Positions 24,030 through 37,189 of a stretch of 64,000 nucleotides of DNA are shown in pieces. Every line of letters starts with the position of its first letter. Positions within the stretch are counted from its first letter, which is position 1. The translations under genes were made by a program, and so were the position numbers. The stretch is from Wolfiporia cocos (taxonomy: Eukaryota > Basidiomycota > Agaricomycetes > Polyporales > Phaeolaceae), in contig JACCLO010000011.1 of NCBI GenBank assembly GCA_029448655.1, positions 2,976,001 to 3,040,000 on the forward strand, given 5' to 3'. The notes under the pieces were generated by a model. That model saw only the letters and a list, made by a program, of their open reading frames with translations, ran no database searches and was not told the origin of the DNA.

Positions 24030-27000
24030 ATGCCGGTTGCCGAGCAGACGTCGACAATGCTGAATGTACCGCGCCCGAATGACGCTACAAGCATCTCTGG
24101 GTCCACCCTTGTTCAGGGCAATGCTTCCCTCAGCTCAAACGGTAGTGCCTACATATCCATTAGCGGGCCGGAACCCGTGTATGAAGAGTTTGAGGACCCG
24201 GTGAGTGCTAGCTCACGTCCTACGTTGCGAATGTTTCATGACTGCATCCGTGTCCTCAGTTAGAAATACTTAACAATGAGCTCCGGGTGGCTAATCGAAT
24301 TAAGGAGGGTGCTGAGAATATGCTGCAAATGCCTCTTACAGTGAGCCTTCTTCTGTGCCAAACGCTCATATACTCAAGACGGTCAGGAAACATTGCGCAT
24401 ACAAGTTGAAACCGAACTGGAATTAGCCAAGAACCAGATCAGTTCTCTCACAACAACCATCGAGAATTGTATGTGTAGTCAGTTTTGCACAGTTCTGTAG
24501 TCTCACAATTGCAGATGTTTCGAGGGGAAAGCGGAAGCATAGCAACGATTCGTCCGTTCATCCGTTCGCCCGTCCATCTCTGGCCCACAACTTGAAACGT
24601 CACTCAAACTCAGCAGAGCGCGGTTAGTTAATACAATATCTTGGTAACTTTTACAACTGAGCTTCCGCCCACTTATGTATAGATGACTTCCGCTCAGCAA
24701 TGCAGCTTGCGAACGCCGATATAAGAACGCTTCTTTCTCTGTCAAGCCGGGGAACTCCTTCGCAAGCGACTTCGTCCACTCTGGGCTCTCCTTCATCGTC
24801 TACGATGCCTCAGCCTGCTTCTGCAGACGAGACGGAGCTAGATCGCGCTAGGATTGATGCTATGTCTCATTTCATTACTATCTTGCAACGTAATCTTCGC
24901 GTCCGATACGAGCTAGACGTTGGTGAAGTAGTCCAGGCGTACGCAGCATCGATCTTCAGATTCTCACAAGCTCACCAAGACCAACAGTGTCCTACCGTCG
25001 CTTTCGGATCGATCGTCGAAGCATTGTCGGGCGACCGCATATAGGCTGATTAGGCACCTCCTTGTTGATTCTCACTCGGTGGAATTACTACAGCAACAAA
25101 AACTTGACTGGTACACTGTGAAGTCAGTGTGCAGTCTGTCTTGCGAGTCCTCTCTCATGCTGTGTGCATTGTCAGATCTCTCTCAAGAGATAATAAGCAC
25201 GCTGTGGAGAAGAAGCAGGTCATAAAGCTACTACGCACGGTCGTCGAGATTGGCTCCGAACGCCGTGCACCCGGCTGCGCAGCAGTTTCAGGCGTGGTGC
25301 CAATATCGACCGTGGTGTTGCGTGCCCTGATCGCCGTGGCAGACTCTCAAGAAGATCCATTTCGGCCGATCTGTCTTGAAACGTTAACGGAAATCTGTAC
25401 GTCAGCTTCGCAGATGGCTTGGCCGCTGGTGACTGACAACGCTGAAGTGGTTCTTGATATAGAGCTCATGGCGAAGACCGGCGGGATTAGAGTACTTTTA
25501 CATGCCCTCGCCGACGGTCCGCCGGAGATGTCACCGTTTCTGGCTTCCGTCTTTTTGCATATAGTAGACTGTCCCCGAACTCGGGTGTACCTCAGGCCGG
25601 GCATTGACTTAGAAGTAAGTCTTTTTTCGGGAGGAAAACTTGCAAACATCTCATCGCGCGCCAGATCGCCCTGTCAGGCGTAACCGATGCATACGGCAAG
25701 GGACCAGAGCATACGGACCACATGAAAGCTTGCGTGCGGATGATTGCTTCTATGCTGCGCACATGGAGCGGTTGGTCATGGCATCCTCAGATTAGTCTGC
25801 ATTATGCTGAGTATGAAATGCTAGGCCTCATGTACTTCTGCTTGCAAGACAAGCTCGCGATCCGTACATTGATTGACGGCCTTCGGATACCTTCTTTGGA
25901 GACGCGGGTAAGTTATTTTGCGATGCCAATGCTCGGAGCGGCATTCAAACCTCGATTTACAGGAAATTATTCTTGACATGTTCTTCGACCTGCTCAACAT
26001 CCGCTCGCCAGACTGGCATCAAGCCTTCATTGATGGCCGCAGGTTGACGAGTAAGCATCAGTATCTACCGTCGAAGCGATTGACTAAGTAGTTGCAGTGT
26101 ACCGCAAGCCTGCCACAGTGGCAAGCACCGGGAAGGCAGCTGAGACCTCGCCGAAACATTCCGTATCCGTGAGGCTGACCGACCAATACATTGCCTTATT
26201 AATTCAATTGTTCTGCGGAGCTGGGCTTTTGGATGTATGTGTGGCACATTGGTCTACGCAAGTCGTGAGGTTGATGAGCGGACGTGGTTAGGCGTTGACG
26301 AGCATGCTTGAGGAAAACCCTATCGGATCGAATTTGTCGCGCAAGGCCATTCTACTGATGGCCGAGATGCTGCAGACGGCTAACAGGGTCCTGCCTCTGT
26401 CAATAGCGGCGAAAATCCAGGTGAGACTGGGCTCGACAGTCTCTTCATCATCAGTTCTTAATGAAAATCCGCAGGCCCTCCCACGCGTGTTCAATCTTGC
26501 TTCAGATTACGGTACAAGCGAGCATCGCATTGTTGGAACTTCAGCAATATCATCCATCGATAGCTTCAACCGGCACCGCGCACGCGTTCTAGCTTGCAAC
26601 GTGGAGAAAGGCGATAGTCGCCGGAGGTAGTAATAGTACAATGAATGTCCAGCGTTGGGTCTGATCAGTTTACAGAGCCAATTCAATCGAAGAAGCTGTG
26701 CGGAGAGGTATACGCCAGGCGGAGCAACAGAAGCTCAAGTTAGCTATGCAGATTGATGACAAGACATTCCAAGCTCTCCTACTTGACACGCAGGTCGGTG
26801 TCGCGAAAAATGGCATGGTCTCGCTGAACCTCAATCCACCCAGGTCATGGTCACAAAAGATCAGACGAAGTGGAACTATGACGTGCTGCTCGATCTCATT
26901 GAGGGTCCTCTCACTGTAAACCCAAAGCGCATGGAGGAAGCTATCCGGGTATCTAAGTGGATGAAGCGACTTGTGTCCTTTTATCATCCGTTCAGCCATC

Positions 27001-29432
27001 GCTTCTGCGACTTAGCACGAACAAAGGTATGTACAGACACACGAAGGACGGACATACCTTGAATGCTGGTCGAATAGGTCAACATCCGCTGGATTAAGCT
27101 GGGGTGCTTGTTGATGAATGCCCTGATCTCTTCTACTGAAGGAATTCGTTTTCTAACTGAAGACGATCTCCTGAGTCAACTAGTCAAGAGCTTTGCACAG
27201 CTCGATCCGGTGAGTATGATAGGGTTTAGCATCTCGGCGACCACTCATATTCCTGCATGCAGTTCAATGCAACTCCCACATCCGATCCGATATTCTCGAA
27301 AAAACGAATGCAAGAGACGGTGACATACGGATATCTGGAAATGCTGGGGACTCTCAGCAAACGGAAGGAGGGTTTAGAGTAAGTGATCCGACGGGTTGAC
27401 CTGATGGCGGCTGAGCCATCGCACTAGGTTGCTGGAGAAGTTCAAACTGTTTACAGCCTTCTATCACCTCAGCGAGCTGAAGAGTCGCGAAGAGCTGACA
27501 AAGGCCATCATTGAGAATCTCGATTATAGCATGTGAATGCCCACACTACTATTCAGTTTGGTGTAGCTGACATCGCCGCAGTGACGGCCACTCCCGTATA
27601 GTGCTTTCCAAGACTTTGACTTCCACCTACATGGTTGGCATCTCCTCGACGCTATAGCAGTGTACTCCGCTCACTCGTGGTCGTGCTTCAGCACATCCGA
27701 TTATTCGCTACCAATCACTTGGGGTCGCTCATCCGAGCAAGCTCAATGGCTAATTCGTGGACAATTCGTCTCCTCCTGACACAGTTGTACGATACCGCTG
27801 TTGAAGTACGTGAACTCGCGGTGCGCTTCCTCGAGGAAGCCTGCGAGGCACCCGACGTCCTGCAGCTAGTGGTAGAAATGCAACCCACCTTGGAACATCT
27901 CGGCGAAACTGGCCATCCGTTAATGTTGAAGTAGGTCGACGTCCATACCTATCGGCACATCATTTCAATTGTTGCATAGGTTCATGTCAACGCCCATGGG
28001 CTTCCGGTTCTTGTATCATGCTGATTATATTGACCGTGAGATGGACTTGTGGCTAAATGTCAGTCTAGTTTGAGCTGACATATGAGATGCTGACGCTTAG
28101 CCATTTCTAGGAGCGAAATCTTCAATACGTCGTACACATCGAGGTTTTCCTGTCAAGAGTCTTCAGCTCCTCTGCTGAACCGGGTGAGAATATGTTGTGA
28201 GTTGTTCATGGGTATCGAGCTTGCTCTTGAGTTGAACCTGCCATGTTTAGGTCGTTCGAGGAAGCGGTGCCCCCGCACTTTTACGGTGTAATGGCCAAGA
28301 CGGAACTAGGATATCAAGTTCTACAGGAGAAGGGGCATTTCGCGGAATTTGCCCAGTTCATCAGGCAGCACGGTCTCGAACGTGATGACCACGATTTGAT
28401 CATGAAGTTGAAGAGCATTCTATGGGCGGTCGTAAGTACTCGAAGCTTGCCTGGGGTAATCCAAGCTTGATAACCTGTGACAGGGCAATATCGGTGCCAC
28501 TGAAAGCGGATTACAACTGTTAGAGGAAGGAGAGATCATTCCAGCAATCATCGACATAGCAGAAAACTCATTGGTCCTTTCTGTGCGAGGGTAAGCTTTC
28601 CAAATGGGCGGTTGGATCGATTAATCAATATGAGATAGAACTTGTTTCTTCGTCCTCGGGTTGATCTCCTCAACACCTCAAGGAGCTGAAGTCCTGGATG
28701 ACTACCACTGGGAAGCGACATTGTCTCCTCTGGGAATGCCGACAGGCCTGTGTGTACCAATTGACGTCGATAGATTCACTTACGTGAGTTCCCAACGCCC
28801 CGGTTTGCTGTCCGCGTTGACCACTGATGTGATAGATCCCACCCTGGGAATGCGTGGCTCACGAGGGCATTGATGAACTGCCGCTAGAACCGCCGAAGAC
28901 CGAGGAGGAGATTGAGGTAATGACAGCCATTTACAACCTTGCTAACACGGTCATTGCCAACACAGCATCGCGGTCTCTGGCAAAGTATGTTCCTATCCAC
29001 TCTGGGGCGGGAGCAAGATCAACGACTGATTCTGACGCCAGGATGAAGTCGCGTCCGGAATACCGACATATCTTCAGTTCGCCCACGATGTTCTACCGCG
29101 CTTTGCACACCATCTCGTCTCAGAAATACCGACTGCCTGTACGACGATATATCCTAGATTTGTTCGATCTCGAACTCGACGTCGACCTGGTGAACATGCT
29201 CGCCGATTGCGCCGAATCGCTCCGGATGAAGCCTGCGACCAAACGTGTCCGGCCCGCGACGAGCAGAATCATCAGCATGGTCGGGCGCCCGAACCCCCAA
29301 GCAGCGTCTGACAGTGACGACGATGACGATTCGGACCAAGGCGACCAGCAGGTGGTGGTGGATAAGGCCCCTGCTATGAGCCTGCGGCCCGTCAGCCGGA
29401 TTGTGGGTTTTCAGGGTAACAGCTACTTTTGA
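24030..29432 (+). CDS. RICTOR: TORC2 scaffold subunit Rictor (Ste16/AVO3 family)
   Basis: A long, multi-intron gene. The N-terminus has a Ser/Thr-rich lead and a predicted coiled coil ('EILNNELRVANRIKEGAENM', 'ELELAKNQISSLTTTIEN'), like the HR1-type start of fungal Rictors. The armadillo-type RICTOR N and middle domains follow: 'KKQVIKLLRTVVEIGSERRAPGC', 'RTLIDGLRIPSLETR', 'LLALIQLFCGAGLLD'-like, 'VNIRWIKLGCLLMNALISSTEG', 'RLFATNHLGSLIR', 'LLLTQLYDTAVEVRELAVRFLEEAC' and 'FMSTPMGFRFLYHADYIDREMDLWL'. The V domain has 'GNIGATESGLQLLEEGEIIPAI' and 'RGTCFFVLGLISSTPQGAEVLDDYHWEA'. It ends with an acidic tail. Rictor scaffolds TOR kinase complex 2 at the plasma membrane. Every exon joined in frame; the stop is at 29430-29432. 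Confidence 0.92.
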
Positions 29433-29723
29433 TTGACAGACGTACGTTTGCTCGTTGTCTTTGCTCTGCGGACGGGAATCGGACCATCGTATCAGGTTTA
29501 ACCGTTGTATGATCAGTCCCTACACACTACCTGCATTTACACTGGAGTCGTTGCTTCATGCTATCATCGCACATTATACCAATTGTCGCCATGCTCTGTA
29601 AATTGTCAGCCACTTGCGTCTTGGGTTCGAACATAATGCGGATAGTGCAAACTAGACCATCCGCTGTAGTAAAAACCCGACAGACGGTCCAAAGAAAAAT
29701 GAGATATCATTCCAATAAGTATT

Positions 29724-30453
29724 CTACTTGGTGCGGACGATACGGAGCTTGTTCGGCTTGTAGAGGAAGTTCTCAGAATAGTTCTTGGGAGGGATCCTCT
29801 TGATCTCGGGTTGTGCACTGCGGGGCGAGTTAGGGTGTCTGCAATGACTTGCGATGATGCTACATACACGTAGTAGTCCCAGCCTATTCTGACTATCAGA
29901 TTACCGATTGAGGGGAGTGACTCCGCTAACTCACCTTGCTTCTCTGCGAAGTGGATGGCGTCCTCCTTGGAACGGAAGGACAGCCGAGTACCTTGCATGT
30001 AATCGGCACTAACCCCTGCGGTCAAGAAATGCCTATAGCCATCAAGAATACACTCACGAGCTGGCCCAGCCCATGAGGGGATTCTCCCATCTGCCTGCTC
30101 CAGGCAAGATGTCCCAATCAATCCTCCAGCGGTGGGACTTTCCTGACCCACTCTGCGTAGTGCTACGCGTGGGCTGGAAAATTCTGACAGCACGGTGACG
30201 CAGCTCGGCTATCAGACGTTATCAGTCTCACTCCTTAGAAATCCAGCACACATGGTAATACAACGTACCTGGAGCCCCGCTCACAACATCTGCAGTTACT
30301 ACATCCCGCTGAGGAATAGGAACAATATCGGACTGCTCCTCGGTCGCTTTCGCAGGAGCGTTAGAGTCAGTGCTAAGGCCTCTAGCAGATACCAAGACCC
30401 TTCCAGCGGCGCGTTTGGGAAAAGCCTGCCGACAGGCTTGTAGAACAGACATG
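29724..30453 (-). CDS. NDUFS4: Mitochondrial complex I subunit NDUFS4 (18-21 kDa Fe-S protein subunit)
   Basis: Starts 'MSVLQACRQAFPKRAAGRVLVSARGLST', an amphipathic presequence with a likely cleavage before STDS. The exons splice to 'RAVRIFQPTRSTTQSG', '[54 protein letters not shown]' and 'IKRIPPKNYSENFLYKPNKLRIVRTK', the canonical ETC_C1_NDUFA4/NDUFS4 fold and terminus. It is a nuclear-encoded accessory subunit needed for assembly of the NADH dehydrogenase N module at the inner membrane. Phases of all introns are consistent. It is head-to-head with the CSC1 gene (248 bp apart). Confidence 0.93.
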
Positions 30454-30701
30454 GTACAGTTGAGTTGTATTAAGCGCCAACGCCCGCGACGCGCCCCGAG
30501 GAGCCGCTCCGAGCGTCGATCCAAACCGGTTCGGCTCGTGAAGCTTTACTCATTCCGATACCTTCCCCTTTTGGCTGAGTTTGGAATCCGGATCCCCAAC
30601 TTCGATCGGGATCATTATGTATACAAGGAGTTGAACGTGCGAGCTCGCCCTGGGAGTATCTCTTCGATCTCCTGCTGCTCTGCCTATGTAGTCCTTGACC
30701 C
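30454..30701. promoter_or_regulatory. Shared divergent promoter region, NDUFS4 / CSC1
   Basis: A 248-bp gap between two start codons. A minus-strand open frame crosses this region but has no conserved content. Confidence 0.4.
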
Positions 30702-33700
30702 ATGGCCACCATCCAGTCGCGGCCGTTTTCCAAAGATTACAGGTTCGTCCCTGCCTCTATACTTGCTGGCACGTTGGCAGCCGCAGGCTACGACCGGTAA
30801 AAACGACATTGACGAATTTCAACTTTAGCGGTCTGATCAACCAGTCTGTCATAGGAAGCTGCATGATTCTGATATGTGTAACCTCTCATGAAGTCATGAA
30901 GAGGAGACGCCGGGGAAAGCGCCATAGTTGGCGCGCGGATAGTGTCGAGTCTTGGGAATTTGGATAGTAAGCTGCGCATTTCATTATATTGTAGCTAAAA
31001 TCCATCTTTGTTGTTGCTTCAGCTTGTATCAAGGAAGGTCTTGGGCACAGTGCGTGGTTGTTCATTACGACCGGATGCCGTACAATATCTGACCGTCTGT
31101 CTTGAATTCACGCGTGCGGTCCGCCAGGCGACCGTCCCCTCTACATCCTCACGGATGGCCTTTAAGTTGGGTTAAATCAGTGGTTACGTTTCCAGAGGAT
31201 CGCTTCAACAAACTTCGTGGCATTGACGCAACGCTTTACATCCGTTTTCTGCGTGGTTGTTTCTGGTATACTCTCCTGCACAGTCTTACCACTCTGCCCG
31301 TCTTGCTGCCTATTCATGTCGCCTTCTCTGATGACTCTGTGTCTCCAAAATCGATGACAAGAGCCTCAATCTCCTCACTGGTACTCACTTCAAAAGGGTT
31401 ATCTCTGCTTTGGATTCATTTGATTCTACTTATTTGGATCACTACCACATGGATGGCTCTAGTAGTCTGGCTCTGTCGAGGCACCTTCCGTCTTCGTGCC
31501 CAGAACATTGTGGCTGCAGCCGCTGAAAGCGAAGGCTCATTTAACCACCCTCATCCTCACCCGCAATATCCCTTCCATGTGGATATAATCTCTGAAAGGG
31601 AAAAATCTACTCGTGGGATCAGATTACGGACAGTAATGGTCACGAATGTTCCGCCCAACATGCGTTCGGAGAAGGATTTGAGGGAGTACTTCGAATACTA
31701 CTTGTCTCGCCCAGTAGCAAAACCCACGATAGGCATTACGAGCTCCACTCAGCCTGGATTCTTAAACAAGTCTATTTCATACCTTCTGAACAGGGCCACT
31801 CCGCTTCTCACTCGCATCCAGGTTCCTCGAGAGCGACCCCAAAGCATCGACTCACCCGCCGTTCCGATGGCTGACACTACAAATGGGCTAGGTGATACAT
31901 CGGATACACCGGTCATCGAGCGAGTTGTTCTCGTTCGGAGAATGATCGAGCTTGCTTCGTTGCTGGAGCGACGCGAGGAAGTCTTACGACTCTTGGAAAC
32001 AGCGCATATCAAACTTGCTCGGAGGGCATTAACTGCAGTGCAACAGGCTAGAGATATGTATATCGAACGGTCACCGCCTCCAGGTCAGCGGTCATCTATA
32101 GATGGGGACAAGCGTTTGTCGCTCACATCCTTTCTAGATTCTGCGAATGAGATGGGGGGAGAAAGTCGCATGGAACTCCTAATGCGGACGCTTGGGCCGT
32201 TCGTGCCAAAGCCCGATGCCGAGCAAAAACTCAGCCGGACGTTATCGCTGAAACGGCTTCTTTCTCCGGCGCCGAGTTCCTCTCACGACGACAAGTCTCG
32301 CTTGCCACCAGCACATAGCCCGGAATTTGCCACCGTCTGGGACGCTCTCCTCAGTCTGCCTCGCAGCACACTGGATGTCTACCAACCACTCATTCACCTC
32401 TCAGCGCTTTTCCGTGGTCGCACAGTTCCCTCGATAGACTACTACACCGCGAAGCTAGAGATCCTGACGTCGCTGATCACAGAGAAACGTGCCAAGCATT
32501 TGAATGACTATGAGCCGATGTCTACCGCCTTCGTGACGTTTGCCGATCCTGCTGACGCGAGAAGGGCGTGTAAGTATCTGGCAGTGCATCCTGCGAATCC
32601 GCTGCAATGCTTTGTGACCATGGCGCCCTCGTATGAGGATCTGGATTGGATACGGTTGATGAAGCCAACATTTAGGGTCGAGGTACAATCTCAATATCTA
32701 TCGTTGTTTGACATCTTCCCTGACGACATATTTGAAGTTTGTCAAGGATTGGTTGGTGAACCTAGGCGTCTGGTGAGCAGCACAGTATATTTCTTCTTAA
32801 GTAGTACATCATAGACACGGACGCGGCAGGGGATTTACGGTCTTCTGGGTATTCCCTCTCTCGATCTTTGTTGGCCTTGTGTCCATTCAAAACATAAGCA
32901 CGTTCTGGCCCTGGCTTGTAAGTTGTTGCATAGTGCATTAAGGAAAAACTTACTAGTGTAACCCGTACAGGAGATATATCTGAGCAAACATCCGTGGCAA
33001 GAGGAACTGATTCAGTCCTTTCTACCGACTCTGCTTGTATCATTACTTTCGTTGCTCATCCCTCTCCTTCTCTGTGCGTTCTCTGCTCATTTTTTGCCCC
33101 ATTACTAATTGATCCCAATATGTCAGTGTTCATTGCCAAGAAGGCACACACAATTGCCACAATGTCCGCCCTGCATGACAGAATCATGATGCGATATTAC
33201 AAATTTCTCATTGTCAATGTCCTCGTGTTTTTTTGTGTCGGCACGGCAGCACTACAGTCTATCCTTGTCTCTTTCAGTGCGAACTCTGGTCTACAAGTGT
33301 TACAGATCGTCGCGGATAGTTTTCCTACGGCTGGGCCATTCTACGTCGGATGGCGTGAGCGTGATCTCGACTTGGTTCAATCAGTGTTTGACTGATTCGT
33401 TGCAGTGATATTCACCATGGCTATGCACGGAGGGATAGAACTTGCATTGTGTGAGTGGTAATCCTTAGTTGCCTCGGCTGCTTCTCATGTAATCCGTTTT
33501 GCAGTCGGGGTACGCTCATGGACAGCACATAGCTCACAACAACCGATTGACCGTACTGCTTAGCTCCCTATCCTGTTGTACCCCTCAACCAGGCGACAGG
33601 TTACGCCCCGCAAACGAGCCATCGGCATCAGACCCCGTACATTCAATTATTACTGTTAGTTATCAGCACGTGAAATTTCAATCATTTACGGATATCGTTG

Positions 33701-35536
33701 TCAGATTGGCTCCCTAATCACGTCCTCGTCGTTCATATACTACTAGTCTTTGCGGTTCTTAATCCGTTGGTGATTCCCTTTGGGCTGATCTATTTCTCTG
33801 TTCAGACGGGTAAGTGCCATTGTAATCTGCCGGTGAAATATCTTTTACAATGACCCCACAGCTGTTATCAAGAATCAGGTAAATAAGCACAACGTAGACA
33901 AGGCAGGTCTACTAACTTCCACACCAGTTACTGCACGTCTATGCCAAAAATTACGAAGGAAATGGTCAAGCGATCCTAATACGATTGATACGTTATACTT
34001 CAGATGGTGCAGTAATATCTCTTGAATCTGACTTTTTGCTGACAGTGCCTTCTCAGGCTTAATCTTAGCTCAGGTGTCGTCATTTATAAAACACCTCGAT
34101 GCTGTCCGACATTAATGCTATGGGTGTTCATGACAGGTTGTATTTTTGGCATACATGGTCGTCCTAAAGAAGACGGTCAATGTCGCTGTCTCTGCAATTC
34201 TCATCATTCTGACGACAGCGGCGAAGCTGTTGTACGTATTTGTTCATACAAACCCAAACCGCACCATATCTGACATAACATCACAAGCATAACTCGCATA
34301 TGCCGTGCTCGTTTCGAGCGTGATGATTTGTTGGAGGCTCAAGCTGTATGCGGGAATGGTCAAGTCCCTGAGGCCGTCTTCGACGATGCGCAGCCGATTG
34401 AGAACTCTCCAATCGAGGAGAAGGTCAGGAAGCCCTCCCATTTATCGCTTACACTTCCAATGGAGTCGCGACAATGGCCGTTCCCGAGCAGAATTGACGA
34501 CGGCTATGCAACGATGCCCCGGCATCCGCATCGCCAAAACCATCGGCAGCCTATTCCATTCAAATCAAGTACTGATGGTGTACTGCATGCGCCGCGTGCG
34601 AGTGTCGATAACCCGTTAACAATACCAAATTGCGATGAATTCACACCTCTGGCTCGCGATGATGAGTATAACACCAAACCCGTGGTGCCTCATCTTTCCC
34701 ACCCTGCCTGGGATGACGAATGTTCCCCCGATCATTCCTACGACAATCCGTACTACACACGCACCATCCAAGACGAGCTATGGCTGCCTCGAGATCCTTT
34801 GGGGCTCCTCGACCTCGACGACACGGTCAAGGTTCGCTTATCATTGACCACTCAACCTGGCTCTGGACAACTCGGAGCCTGGCGGCAGGATGAGCTCCTT
34901 TCCTCTAATCTATCCTCAATCCTAGCCAGCGCCGGAAATGACCCTGATGGCATCTCGCTCATGTCGCACACTGGCCCCAGGCGATTGCGTGGCAATGAGC
35001 AGATCAACTTGCCCTTCGAGATCGTGACTCGCGTTACAAGCGTTGACAGGGAAGAGGAGTTCGAGACCGCCCCACCAACAGGACGACGCAGCTCGCACTT
35101 ACAGCCCCGTCGCTCGCGACATAGGAGCGGGAGTGGGTTCCGACACCCCAGCGATCGCGAGCACGATCCATCCGCGGGGAGTCGGTCAGTGTCCTTCTCG
35201 GACGCGCATTCACGCCCGGCAAACCTATCGTCGTATTTCCTCCCGATTGCTGGTCGCCGCGCCCGCTCCGTCTCGGCAGATCGAGAGATGGGAGTGAGGC
35301 GGAGCAAGCGAGCTCCCTCGCAGTCCAGTCGGTTTGTTATTCCACATCCGGTGACCTGTACGGGGAATAGCGGTAACAGCGGCAGTGTCATTACATTGCG
35401 AGAAGCTGTTATAGGCGAGGCCATTGTCGAAGAGGAAGCTGCGCAGGAGCTTCTCAGGGAGGCGGAGGCGGAAGAGGAACAGGCGGAGAAGCCCCGCTCT
35501 TGGCTTACGGCATGGATGTTTGCGAAATGGCAGTAA
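30702..35536 (+). CDS. CSC1/OSCA-TMEM63 family osmosensitive cation channel-like protein
   Basis: The start at 30702 gives 'MATIQSRPFSKDYR' and splices in frame to the first membrane segment 'INQSVIGSCMILICV'. Then comes 'SVESWEFGYLYQGRSWAQ', also across introns. The long exon 31102-32814 carries 'WPLSWVKSVVTFPEDRFNKLRGIDATLYIRFLRGCFW', two more membrane segments, and the cytosolic PHM7-type loop ('TVMVTNVPPNMRSEKDLREYFEYYL'). Later exons encode the channel core: 'IFVGLVSIQNISTFWPWL', 'QSFLPTLLVSLLSLLIPLLL', 'FPTAGPFYVGWVIFTMAMHGG', 'LLYPSTRRQVTPRKRAIGIRPRTFNYYYWLPNH', and 'LLHVYAKNYEGNGQAILIRLIRYTSDG'. A cytosolic tail of about 400 residues, Ser/Arg-rich with a Glu-rich end, closes it. Family members are calcium-permeable, osmotically or mechanically gated channels. 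Coding is intact. Confidence 0.9.
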
Positions 35537-35966
35537 ATTTCGCGTAGTGGACTTATGGTTTTGCATTTCTTAATCTCAGTAACATGCAAGGACAGTCGAT
35601 ACCCCTTGGACTCTTCATACCCTATAGCATTCATTTTTCCTTGACACGATCTTGATACAATTCATTTAATACTTGCCGGACTGCAAACTGTAGATATAGA
35701 TATGCTGGACAATGCTCTGGTATTATATTGGTCGCTGCACGTCGCTCAAAATGTGAGATGGAATTCGAAAATTCATTTGCAAGCCTAAACTGAACCAGCC
35801 ACATTCGTGGCACGAGCGTCAATCCAAGGACATCCGGCTCACCGAGCGCTTTACAAGTTACTCTTACCATGACCACTCCATTATTAGCAGATTTCCCGGA
35901 ACTAGCACACTTAGCGTGAGCAAGCACTACTACTCTGCGACTCAGAAACGACTCTTATAGCCCTGT

Positions 35967-36574
35967 ATGACCAGTCGGGATGACCTGGAAGAATTACTCG
36001 TCGACCCTGTCTACTTTCAAGCGATATTTCACTCACTAGACCAAGTGAAAGCTCTATACCAGGCTCAAGCTGAACTTGGAAGTGCCAACGAGAACATCGC
36101 TAGTGCGTCGCTGCGTGAAACATACTGCGACAGACCACAACTCTACAGAGAACAACCTTGCATTACAGGATGCGCTTTATCAGTTAAGGAGTGATACCCA
36201 GCAAGCATTTGATGAAGCGAAGAGCCTCGAAGCTCGGTGGAAAGAGGTAGAGAAGGAACAGAAGGAAGTATATCAAGTGCGTTAACCTTGACCTAAAGGT
36301 ATTATTGCGGCACTGATAGCGTATGCAGCGATTCACGCCACAATTTCTGCTGATGCGTCTTAGACATGCCACGGTCGCCCAGGATGATATCTCAGAAGCC
36401 AGGGCGGCAGAATTTGTGCAGGCATCGTCTGTAGAGCCCTCCAATACTGGTGCCAATGGGAAGGACATAGACGACTTCGTCCGCGAATTCAAGGAGCTCA
36501 GGAAGGTGTATCACAAACGAGTCATGTGGGGAGATAGGTGGGCGGCCGGCCAGGTTGCATGGAGGGATGATTAA
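35967..36574 (+). CDS. VPS37: ESCRT-I subunit VPS37 (Mod(r) domain protein)
   Basis: Three exons: 35967-36102, 36149-36275/6 and 36329-36574. They total 510 nt and give 169 residues. The Mod(r) domain spans almost the whole protein: 'LEELLVDPVYFQAIFHSLDQVKALYQAQAELGSANENIA', then across a 46-nt intron 'KNNLALQDALYQLR', 'AKSLEARWKEVEKEQKEVYQRFTPQFLLMRLRHA', and the C-terminal 'YHKRVMWGDRWAAGQVAWRDD'. The acceptor chosen is the one that restores the conserved KNNLALQ; an upstream AG would give a 31-nt intron and extra residues. VPS37 helps sort ubiquitinated membrane cargo into multivesicular endosomes with VPS23 and VPS28. Confidence 0.88.
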
Positions 36575-37189
36575 ACTCGTGCGTTCTTCATCGATGACAA
36601 ACAGCACGTTTTAGATATATGATATGACGGACTACTTGTGTACTTTGGAGACCATCATTGGGATGATAATGCCGCAACGAGCATGCGTTCTTACCAGGCG
36701 TTACTCTCAATCAAGACTGAAATGTTGAACGTTGAGCCACAACATGCAAATCGACTGCAATGTCCCAGATCTAAACATATCTTCAGTGTGGACGCCTGAG
36801 GACTATCTTCAAGTTTCAGTATCTCTGTTGTGAAAGTCACCACGGTTTGCACCAAGCACAACCCATGGGCAGGAGTGACGAAGTCTTTAACATCGAGGCA
36901 GGGCTCTAGCAGTGCCTGGTGAGTAAAACAAACAAGCCAGGTATGACCCTGTGGCATCAATTATGGAGGAAAAGCTCCAACAGCTATCCTATTGGTCTTG
37001 AGACAAGTAGCAAGCACTGAATTGTCAAGCAATCGCTGTGACCGGGCAGCACCCGCCAATTCTTGCATTCTGAAGCTAGACGCACAGGATATCTTTAGAC
37101 AGACGAGAGGTTGGTGTCAGACACGACTGCACCATTCAGACGGACGGTCTCTACTACGGGATCCTACGGAAAATATTCCAAAACGAATG
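36575..37189. other. Intergenic between VPS37 and FCF2
   Basis: Convergent 3' flanks. No conserved coding, RNA or repeat signal seen. Confidence 0.4.

Noticed and set aside
14777..29432. RasGEF, UFD2 and Rictor as a functional signalling cluster
   Set aside because: The three are conserved housekeeping genes in mixed orientation. Proximity alone is not evidence, and fungal gene order varies widely.
30470..30979. Minus-strand frames between NDUFS4 and CSC1 as a separate small gene
   Set aside because: They overlap the CSC1 first exons and the shared promoter. No conserved protein emerges on joining them.
36103..36148. A 31-nt ultra-short intron in VPS37
   Set aside because: The next AG gives a normal 46-nt intron and restores the conserved KNNLALQ segment.
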